Notes under the pieces: model-generated
What the model saw: the letters and a program-made list of their open reading frames with translations, nothing else
What the model was told of the DNA's origin: nothing
Databases searched by the model: none
Assembly (NCBI GenBank): GCA_024734495.1
Contig: JALMQS010000103.1
Span: 1-64,000, forward strand
Reading direction: 5' to 3'
Length of the DNA stretch: 64,000 nucleotides
DNA from: Forficula auricularia
Taxonomy: Eukaryota > Arthropoda > Insecta > Dermaptera > Forficulidae
Shown here: positions 56,349 to 64,000 of the stretch, in pieces
Numbering within the stretch: the stretch's first letter is position 1
Layout: each line of letters begins with the position of its first letter
Position numbers and translations under genes: made by a program

Positions 56349-56677
56349 ATAATGAAGTTTCGAATATTTAAAAATTCATCTTCTTCTCATATTTTCATTT
56401 TTTAAGATATTTATTATTTCAGTAATTTATATGCTACGACACTAAGCAAGTCTATAGTTATATCAATCTAGTACAAGGAATTGGGGTTTTCTAGAACAAT
56501 CACAATTAATTGATCATTTCTCTCCTTGGCTAAAACTTGTCAGGATTTGTCTTTTAGATCTTTGCACTTTCTTAATGTCAATACATAATGGATAGTCAGG
56601 GATTATTATATCCGTGACCCTTTTAAAAAATAAATTTTCATTCCTCAAATCCTTCTTTAATCCCATTCGATTTAAAG

Positions 56678-57350
56678 CAGGGTTGTCGAACCCGTGGCCC
56701 AATATAAAGTCATAAAATTCTTTAAAACATTGAGATTTATATGTACCTAGATACTGGATAAACACAACAATTTGGTCTGATAATTTTTTTTTCTTTAAAA
56801 TAAGAAATCTGAAAATCTACTGCGAAGTTTTTGAAAAATAAAAGAGCTAATTTTAAATTTTGAATCTGGAACTAGATTTCAAGATTTCCAAAAAAAAAAA
56901 TTATCATTTTGGTCTTCTATTTTGGACCCTATTTTCATTAGAAATAAATTTTCTACTTGCAAACTTTATGAATGAATGTTCTAGAACTACAAATAGATAC
57001 CGATCTGAAAGAAAAATTGAATATTGTTTCTTTATTAGAATTTTATATTAATTATCTAGTCAGGAAAAAATATAAACAAATACTAATACATGATATCACT
57101 TTCTGTAAGTATGTAGGTATGTATTTACATAAATACAAGAAGCTATTTTCAAGTATAAAATTTAAGAAAAGTAAAATTAGAATGTCACTATGAGCTAAAA
57201 AAATAATAAAGTTCTTATTTCTACATTATTAACTATCTTTTTTGTATAACAAATATCAATAGAATTATAATATTTTATCGGCGCGGCGACCCGAAACATT
57301 TATTTTTTCTTCAAATGTGGCCCGTATAATCCAAAAGGTGGACACCCCTG
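56678..57350 (+). mobile_element. hAT-like element with transposase scrap
   Basis: Ends CAGGGTTGTCGAACCCG and (reverse complement) CAGGGGTGTCCACC. The 8-mer after it, GTCTAGAC, matches the preferred hAT target pattern nTCTAGAn. The left 8-mer (ATTTAAAG) has diverged. Confidence 0.68.
56960..57192 (+). pseudogene. hAT transposase C-terminal fragment
   Basis: Reads LELQIDTDLKEKLNIVSLLEFY, then INYLVRKKYKQ and KKLFSSIKFKKSKIRMSL-stop. The ELQxDxxLKxK...FY and LFSxMKxxKSKxRxxL phrases are the dimerisation end of GTF2IRD2/FAM200-type hAT transposases. Here the usual cysteine-glutamate before LFS is lost. It ends at a TGA at 57191-57193. Confidence 0.7.
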
Positions 57351-57481
57351 GTCTAGACAAAAGCTTTTTGCCTAGGCAAATAGAAACTAAATAATTAAAG
57401 TTATTTGTCAATTCAAAAGCTGTTTTCCGTAGAAAAAGCTTGAAAGGGCAATATATGATTTTTTTACATTAAAGCAGATAT

Positions 57482-57960
57482 CTTTTTTTTTTTTTTTTTT
57501 TTATAATGATATTGATACAAGAAGAAGTTGCACCAAGAACGTACAACCTCTGTAGTCCGTGGTGGACCCTTGTAACGTGAAGATAAGGGGAGATTTAGTG
57601 ATTGGGTAGAAGTCGAAGGTATCTGTGGATGCTGGTCTTGAAAGATTGAAGGTCATAAGTTGCTGGAAAGACGGTCGGGGGAAGAGAGTTCCAGTCTCTA
57701 GATGTCATGGGGATAAATGAATTGGCGAATGCGTTTGTTCGATTAGTATCCAGTTTAAGCGCGTAGGGGTGTTGAGTTTTAGAAAATCGTGTATTCCGCG
57801 CAAATGAAGCCCTTGGTGGGATTATCGATTTAATTTCGTCAGAACAAAAGCCATGGTAGTATCTATAAAAAAGGGAAAGGGCGGAGACAGATCTACGATG
57901 AGCTAGGGAGTCGAGAGTGTCAGTTAATGTAGGATCGCCTATCAGTCTGATAGATAAATT
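57482..57960 (-). pseudogene. CR1-like RT C-terminus with poly(A) end
   Basis: Minus-strand frame ending at 57595: RLIGDPTLTDTLDSLAHRRS, ALSLFYRYYHGFCSDEI, then ARNTRFSKTQHPYA, FIPMTSRDWNSLPPTVFPA and DLQSFKTSIHRYL. This is the typical tail of CR1/jockey-group reverse transcriptases after the thumb. A 110-base 3' UTR and an A tail (T run 57483-57502) follow. The open frame extends 5' to 58092 only because it reads through the adjacent hairpin. The insertion is 5'-truncated. Confidence 0.82.
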
Positions 57961-57966
57961 AGATAA

Positions 57967-58033
57967 ATTTATAACGTGCCTGGACCCAACTTTCATTCTG
58001 AAACTTTTGGGTCCAGGCACGTTATAAATTTTC
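57967..58033. repeat. Hairpin between CR1-like fragment and hammerhead
   Basis: TTATAACGTGCCTGGACCCA and its complement (about 57969-57989 and 58009-58030) enclose 19 bases. It lies at the junction of the CR1-like piece and the hammerhead flank and may be a rearranged insertion joint. Confidence 0.65.
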
Positions 58034-58103
58034 ATGAACCTAAAATTTTTATTTTTGACAAGGCTTTGTTCGATCATATATGTGTACCGCATTTTGTGTA
58101 TAA

Positions 58104-58160
58104 CTCCTAATTAACTGAAGATGGTCAAATAAATTCAGGCCGAAACGTTTTATTAAAGGT
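58104..58160 (+). ncRNA. Hammerhead-like ribozyme motif (type I)
   Basis: CTGAAGA (58115-58121), extra T, stem II GGTC/GGCC (4 bp with one wobble, 11-base loop), GAAA (58142-58145), CGTT with H17 = T at 58149. Stem I is looser: TAA pairs with TTA, then AAT and CC pair with TTA and GG across single-base bulges. The core is complete. The ACGT stem III is shared with the 4.1 and 17.1-kb motifs. Confidence 0.58.
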
Positions 58161-58164
58161 GTTT

Positions 58165-59335
58165 TATTGAACCCAGTGATTCCATTTTTGGCTGATACCT
58201 CCTCCTTCATTTAATACAGTTTCATCACAGCCACGAACTCTAACAATATTTAATTATTTTTTGCAAAAATGTGTGATATAAAATAAATTTAATCTTACCT
58301 TTGAGGGTGAATTTACATCATTAAAGGATTCATTTCATATTAATTGAATCAATGGATGGTCATCCTAATTCCAACGATCGAATTTGAACATGGAATTGAA
58401 CATCGTTGTTAAAGTAAATAAAGTAACTATCTCAATATGATTTCTAATTGTAAATGGATAATGTTCTCTGTCCGTGCATCAGTTGGAGTTAAATCAATCA
58501 TGACGAATGTTCAGTTCCATTCTCTTTGAAATCCCGTTTGGACAGATTGAAAAAGAAATGTCATTTCGGAGCGGATAAAATACGTCATCCAATAGCTTGG
58601 GCATCGATTATGGATTTACTTACAAGAAAAGGATTCCCATTCCAGCTTTCTTTCAACTCTTTTTAAAACATATTTTAAAAGCAAAAAGAGCGGAAAAATT
58701 TTAGATTTATTATAAGAAAAAAAGAGGAACATAACGAGAGAGAAAAAGAGACAAAAAGTTTCAATGATTTAAGAGAAAGCTTACAAATTTTTCTAAGGCA
58801 AATTTTTTTATTGAAATCGAGATAAGACCAAAATCTAAGAGATATCTATATTATTATACATACTATATAATATTATATACGTATCTAAGTATTGCATGCT
58901 TCTTCCAAGGTCTTAAGTATTTCTTTTAACAAATATTAAAAAATTTACTTCGATTTGGTAATTTTTAAATGAAAGTAAACGATGCTTATAATAGATGAAA
59001 ATCAGATCAAAAAATGAAATGGATTTTGTGGTCCCTTGCCCCTAAAAAGTGACCGAAAAATTCATTGTCATGCGTGCGTGTTTTCCTTGCATTTTGCAAA
59101 CTATAGTTTGTTTAAATTATAGTATAATTATAGTATAATAGAAGCCCGAGCTTAAACCATTAATTTGTTTGTTTTTTAATTATTATTTAGTTGATCAACA
59201 ACAGTTTTTATTCAACCACATTATTAATTTTTATTCAACCACCTTTTAATAATAATTAGTTTGATTAAAATAACCTATCAAAATATTTTTTCTTAAAACC
59301 TGGTTAAATATTTTGAAATAAAATCTTGATTATTT
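58165..59335. other. AT-rich intergenic, nothing recognised
   Basis: No gene, RNA or repeat is supported. Short direct repeats of AATTATAGTATAAT near 59.12 kb. Confidence 0.4.
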
Positions 59336-59348
59336 TTTATTTTTATAA

Positions 59349-59531
59349 TTTTTTTTTTTTGGCTTTTCGGCCTTTCTAGCCATAAGCCTAATTACGATAT
59401 TAGTTATATATTTTTTAAATTTGTCTCTACCCCCGGGGGTCAGATTTTAGCTGGAAGCCTAGAGTCGGTTTCAAACCCGGGTCCCCTGGTTAGCTCGCTG
59501 TCACGCTACCGCCTAGCCTATCTGACCCCCC
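59349..59531 (-). repeat. SINE S1, copy 3
   Basis: Minus-strand copy with the GGGGGGTCAGATAGGCTAGG head, B box GGGTTTGAAACC (one change from consensus), the GGCCGAAAAGCC tail and poly(A). Target duplication ATTTTTATAA at 59339-59348 and 59532-59541. Confidence 0.83.
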
Positions 59532-59544
59532 ATTTTTATAAATT

Positions 59545-60240
59545 AATACAGTTCTTTATGAATAACAATCATAAAACGTTTTTAATAATTTAAACGTTTC
59601 TGGGATAAAAATATATATTTAGAGAATTTGTCGAATTTAGTTGGTTAAAAATGGTCTTTGAGAAAAATGACCTGACCCAGCGCAATTTCTGTGTGGATAC
59701 AAAAGAGAAAAGAAACCTTTTGAGAACCCAAATTTAGCAGTTCATTGACCTGTGAATAATTAGTTTAATTAAGAAAAAAACCAATCAATTTAAAGTTAAT
59801 CAAAGGTGAATGAGACTATGACAGATCAATTTGTCGACCCAAAAAAACCCTAGTGAGTGATTTTCATCAAAACCGTTAGAGCTGTTTTTGAGAAACCGAT
59901 TCTATATTTATACAAGAATTGCCCATTTAATATAATAAGATCATGGTATGGCTGTGAAACTTACCTTCATTCCTTAATGAAATCAGGATTCTCATCCTGC
60001 CAATACGGAAATTGGAATAATTCTCGAGTTTATAATTTTATTATCTATTTATTTTATAAAAAATTTCCCCCGAAAATGAACAATATAAATATTAGGCATT
60101 AAATTATACGCACTCAATAGAATAAAATATTATATAGCATATTAAAATTTACCCTTGAGAGATTAATTTGACCAATTTTCTATAAGAAATGAAATTATTT
60201 TATTATTAAGTTGAAAATTGCCTTGCAAATATAAATTAAG
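59545..60240. other. AT-rich intergenic
   Basis: Near 59870 the TTAGAGCTGTTTTTGAGAAACC phrase matches the start of repeat B. The 81-codon frame here shows no motif. Confidence 0.4.
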
Positions 60241-60246
60241 AATAAT

Positions 60247-60800
60247 TAATGAAAAGTCACTTAATTTGATTCAAAACGTGTTAAGGAATCTAAAACTAAA
60301 ATGTTGTGCATTTTGGTTGAAGTGTGACAAAAGGCCCTAAGGCTAATTAATGAAAAAGTCACTTAATTTGATTCAAAATGTGTAAAATAAGCTAAAATTA
60401 AAATTTAGTGCTTATTGGATGAAGAGCGTAAAAATGTCCTTAAGGATAGATTAATGAAAAAGTCACTTAATTTGATTCAAAACGTGTTAAGGGAGCTAAA
60501 ACTAAAATTCGGTGCATTTTGGTTGAAGAGTGTCAAAAGGTCCTTAAGGATTATTAATGAAAAAGTCACTTAATTTTATTTAAAACGTGTAAAGGAAGTT
60601 AAAACTAAAATATAGTGCATTTTGGTTGAAGAGTGTCAAGAGGTCCTTAAGGGTAATTAATGAAAAAGTCACTTAATTTTATTCAAAGCGTGTTAAGGAA
60701 GCTAAAACTAAAATTTGGTAAAATTTAGATGAGGGGTATAAAAAGGTCCTTAAGGATAATTAATGAAAAAGTCACTTAATTTGATTCGACACGTCGTTAA
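60247..60800. repeat. 102-bp tandem repeat array
   Basis: About 5.4 units with starts near 60247, 60347, 60452, 60555, 60657 and 60761 (periods 99-105). Each has AATGAAAAAGTCACTTAATT, GATTCAAAACGTGT, AAACTAAAAT and TTTGGTTGAAGAGTG, then GGTCCTTAAGG. Units differ at about 10 percent of positions by eye. Non-coding. Confidence 0.9.
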
Positions 60801-61275
60801 ATAATTTAAGGGGTTGATTATATTTAATAAGGGCATGAAATAGTTCACTGTTCCCTCGTAAAGAACAATTTCTATAGAGGTTTCCACTAAGAAAGTTCGA
60901 TCACAAATGAGATGGTTGGCTTGATACCTCTCCTTATATTGTAACTAAACAGGGGAAGTATGGAGGGGGGATTTTTCAATATTTTCAAAAAATACCTTCA
61001 AAATTCAAATCTATATATTGAATCCTATTTCTTATCTTGCCGCCTACATATTTTTGACCTGCCCCTTGGTTGAGAGGGTTGAAACGGGTCCAGAACCCCC
61101 TCCTTCCCCTGATTTAATTTCTAAAAAATACGTAAAAAATGATTTTATATGTTTATAATTAATCTAAGTATAATTAATTATCTGACAGTACTTTAGTAGA
61201 TTAGTTTACGACGAACACCACTTTCACTTGCCTCTATATTATCAATAAAAAATAAATAAATAAAAAATTCCCAAA
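60801..61275. other. AT-rich intergenic, nothing recognised
   Basis: No supported feature. Confidence 0.4.
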
Positions 61276-61278
61276 TCT

Positions 61279-61425
61279 CTCAAAAGGCCTATTATATTAA
61301 TATGTTAACGATATGACTTTTTTTTATGTTCGACTCCTGAGGGGGCGATCCGTCTGGCATATAAAAAAAAATCATATCGTTAACATCTTAGATATAACCG
61401 ACCTTTTGAGATTTCAGAATTTTTG
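61279..61425. repeat. Foldback repeat
   Basis: CTCAAAAGG...ATATGTTAACGATATGA on the left answers TCATATCGTTAACAT...CCTTTTGAG on the right; the loop holds GACTCCTGAGGGGGCGATCC. No coding capacity. Confidence 0.7.
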
Positions 61426-61429
61426 AAAA

Positions 61430-62240
61430 TTTTTAAAAAGGCTTAAAATCTTGAATATAATTTTTATCCAAAGAGAGGTGAATTTTTCAAATAATACTAT
61501 CTTTTTTGGATTGTAAAAAACTCACATATCCTTAAAACAATATTTGAATTTAAAAATTTTATCAATTAACAAGCAAGAGGGCGTAATTCAATCATCAAGG
61601 TTCAAAAAATAAAACAATAATTCTGAAAGTTTTTTGATTTTATTATTATTATGAAAGAATTAAATTTATTTATTTATACATGTATAAAGTCGTATATGTA
61701 TTTAAAACAGCCACATAAATGAACTTTGGCCTGCTCCCTTCTTTTTAATAGTGTAGAGTCCATACCTTCGAGAATGAACCCCTTATTCATCAATCCCAAC
61801 TACGCCTATGGCTGAAACCATCTAGATTAGCAAGTATTCCCACCAAAGTGTACAACATTTCAAAACCTAATTCTGTGGTCGTTTGCAAGTGCTTGTAAAG
61901 TTATTCAAAAAGTTAAACTAAAAACTTTAACTATTCCTTTGAACTCGTGGAAATTCTTGACGTGTCCAGCCTACTCTTTTTTATGATTCCAAAAGCATTT
62001 GAAAACGACTCCAAAATCAAGTGTCAAAGTGCTGTGAATACTAATAAGAATACTTACTTCATTAAAATAATTTATTGGTGGTTTCAACCTAAAGTATTTT
62101 TTGATAAACAACTCAACAACCGAAGAATCAAATTTCTAGTTGCAATGGGGATTCGATTCTTTTTGAGGACAATGTTTTTCATCAATTATTAAAATTATTT
62201 TTAATTTATATAAAATTGAAGTAATTTTTGGAGACGGACT
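61430..62240. other. AT-rich intergenic
   Basis: An 81-codon plus-strand frame at 61947-62192 has no motif. Nothing else is recognised. Confidence 0.38.
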
Positions 62241-62244
62241 GATA

Positions 62245-62445
62245 AATGAAATTGAGTGGATATTGATGAGGCAGTCCAAAAAAAGAAGTAGATAATTTAT
62301 ACTATCTTTTTAGTCATAAACCGACGTTTCGGAGGCTATTCTCTCCTTCTTCAGGGTTTTGAAAAGACAGTTTATGAATAAAAAGATAGTATAAATTATC
62401 TTCTTCTTTTTTTGGACTGCCTCATCAATATCCACTCATTTTATA
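62245..62445. mobile_element. Hammerhead element, inverted-dimer form
   Basis: The left arm is a minus-strand copy of the 17-kb unit (TGAGTGGATATTGATGAGGC, GAAGTAGATAATTT, hammerhead). The right arm is a plus-strand copy beginning GTTTATGAATAAAAAG, just 3' of the cleavage site, and running to ATATCCACTCA. The right arm therefore lacks the ribozyme and begins close to where a cleaved RNA would begin. Target duplication not clear. Confidence 0.75.
62317..62360 (-). ncRNA. Hammerhead ribozyme motif (type I)
   Basis: Minus strand: AAAACC, CTGAAGA (62348-62354), extra A, stem II GGAGA-GAATAG-CCTCC (4 bp then a mismatch), GAAA (62327-62330), CGTC, then GGTTTA. Stem I has five pairs. The cut would fall between 62323 and 62322. 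One substitution in stem II and one in stem I relative to the 17.07-kb copy, core unchanged. Confidence 0.76.
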
Positions 62446-62884
62446 TGAAGTTTTTATAAAAATCCCATCCATATAAGTCTTGAGTCGTTTTTTTATTTAT
62501 TAATAATAACAAAACATAACTTTCGTATGTGTATGTATGTATGTACATAATTTTAAAGATTCTTTTATTTTTAATCCATATCTTCATTGATAAATAATTA
62601 ATTCATCCTAAGTATTTTGATATTCAAATAGTCTGCTTTATCTTTTATCAATTAATATATTATGAATATTTATCTCATGAATGAAAACATGGGGGACAGA
62701 AAGGTACAAAGAGATGTGAGAAGCTAGAGATATTGTATAATATTCACCCTTGAGGGAGGCTGCTAATGAAAGTCGTATTATGACATTATAGAATAGATGG
62801 TATAGCTATATTGGACGCAGAGTAAAATATAATATATTCATTAGGCCCAAGGCTTTGATGAATCTTTTAAATTTACTTACAAAA

Positions 62885-63330
62885 TAATTTTTATAAAAAA
62901 AATAAAACCGACTTCAAAAAAATTAAATGCAACAAATAAAATAAAATACACTAAAAGGTATAAAATAATTATCTTATTTAGTTCCAACTAAACGATGAAA
63001 TATTAACATGAAATTACTTTTTGAAGTCGGTGCCAAACAAACTATACCTATAAGCGAGAGTACCCGCCAAACATACTAAAAGTAAGATCCGTCGAGTGCG
63101 ATTCATAAAATTTATGTTTGGCACCGACTTCAAAAAGTGATTTAATGTTAATATTTCATCGTTTAGTTGTAACTAAATAATTATTTTAAACCTTTTAGTG
63201 TATTTTATTTGATTTTTGAGTTTTATTATTTTATTTGTTGCATTTAATTTTTTTGAAGTCGATTTTATTTTTTTTATAAAAATTTCTTTTAATTTTCTCT
63301 TTTTAGTGATGTTATTAATAGTGACTTAAT
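62885..63330. repeat. GAAGTCGGTT foldback family, copy 3
   Basis: Both arms and the central CTATACCTATAAGCGAGAG segment are present. The tail stops shortly after GATGTTATTAATAGTGA and passes into a tandem array. Small insertions (AATAAAATAAA) distinguish the arms. Confidence 0.8.
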
Positions 63331-63384
63331 ATAATACCTTGCATGCATCTCGTAAGAGAAAGCGCCGGGCGAATGAATCAGAAA

Positions 63385-64000
63385 ATGATAATCTAAATTT
63401 ATTAAACCAATTATTTTACATGAATTAATATATACATTGTATTTTAGCTTCGACTCCGGAGATTACTTCTCCACCATCGAGTGTCATTGATCATCTTTTT
63501 AGTCCTTGTTTTTAATAAGAGGAAAAAACTAATTAAATAAAAAAAACCTCTTTTCCGATAATTATTCCATTATTAGATTATTGCCTCCCAATCATCCCAG
63601 AAAATGATATTTTTTTTAAATAAATTTATTAAACCAATTATTTTACATTAATTAATGTATACATTGTATTTTAGCTTCGACTCCGGAGATAACTTCTCCA
63701 CCATCGAGTGTCCTTAGTCATCTTTAGTCCTTGTTTTTAATAAGAGGAAAAAACTAATTATAAAAAAAAAAACCTCTTTTCCGATAATTATTCCAATACC
63801 ATATTGCGGAAATTAATCCATCCAATTAATCCTTCCGATCAAATCAATCAGAATTCGCAATAATCCATTCCCAGAAAATGATATAAATTTTATTAAACCA
63901 ATTATTTTACATTAATTAATGTATACATTGTATTTTTGCTTCGATTCCGGAGATTACTTCTCCACCATCGAGTGTCCTTATTCATCTTTAGTCCTTGTTT
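63385..64000. repeat. Tandem array of about 226-266 bp units, runs off the window
   Basis: Units aligned on TTAAACCAATTATTTTACAT at about 63400, 63626 and 63892. Shared parts include CTTCGACTCCGGAGAT, ACTTCTCCACCATCGAGTG, CCTTGTTTTTAATAAGAGG and ACCTCTTTTCCGATAATTAT. The second unit is longer by a segment with TTGCGGAAATTAATCC. CTCCGGAGATnACTTCTCC can pair locally. No coding frame. The array continues past the end. Confidence 0.85.

Noticed and set aside
57595..58092. Treating the whole 165-codon frame as one protein
   Set aside because: Only the part from about 57960 downward matches a retrotransposon C-terminus; the first 40 codons read through a hairpin and foreign flank.
60247..60800. 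CRISPR array
   Set aside because: Units are whole tandem repeats of about 102 bp with no spacer variation of the CRISPR type, and the genome is eukaryotic.

Overview
This window looks like AT-rich, gene-poor eukaryotic (most likely arthropod) intergenic DNA that is almost entirely mobile-element debris. I recognise no conserved host gene. The reasons for this reading are the mix of element types (mariner, hAT, piggyBac, RTE-, CR1- and R2-like retrotransposons, tRNA-derived SINEs, foldback elements), introns and splice signals instead of operons, long microsatellites, and the lack of any long intact ORF. The species cannot be fixed from what I can see.

Layout: 1-2 kb, a repeat-built two-exon ORF on the minus strand. 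2.8-4.2 kb, two hammerhead-like foldbacks, SINEs and a transposase fragment. 6.8-7.5 kb, a decayed RTE endonuclease. 9.9-10.8 kb, an internally deleted mariner. 11.9-12.7 kb, a degenerate copy of a large repeat (A) carrying a SINE. 14.5-17.2 kb, nested hammerhead elements, a hAT element and an RTE C-terminus. 18.2-19.6 kb, a MITE, a Helitron-like sequence and a G-rich minisatellite. 21.5-26.8 kb, a very large inverted repeat. 26.9-28.5 kb, a 650-bp palindrome, a long (TA)n and a 280-bp tandem duplication. 32.4-34.9 kb, a hAT transposon with 8-bp target duplication and a transposase pseudogene split by a hammerhead element. 36-49 kb, more hAT, piggyBac, SINE and foldback copies. 50.9-52.4 kb, a 5'-truncated R2-like retrotransposon inserted in repeat X. 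56.7-58.2 kb, hAT and CR1-like fragments plus a hammerhead motif. 60.2-64 kb, two tandem arrays and more foldbacks.

The strongest unexplained signal is a dispersed family of type-I hammerhead-ribozyme-like motifs. They have the core CTGANGA - stem II - GAAA - tiny stem III - NUH, with stem I closing on both flanks. At least seven copies have an intact core and several are decayed. They sit in small foldback or 226-234 bp elements with 11-16 bp target duplications. One 58-bp insertion at 48.3 kb has an edge that falls at the predicted self-cleavage site of the 14.6-kb motif, and an uninserted paralog lies 170 bp away. This fits Penelope-like or retrozyme-type elements mobilised through ribozyme-cut RNA. 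No reverse transcriptase of that class is visible here, so these copies would be non-autonomous. Elements inserted into one another give clear relative ages, and several reading frames are continuous again when the insertion is skipped.
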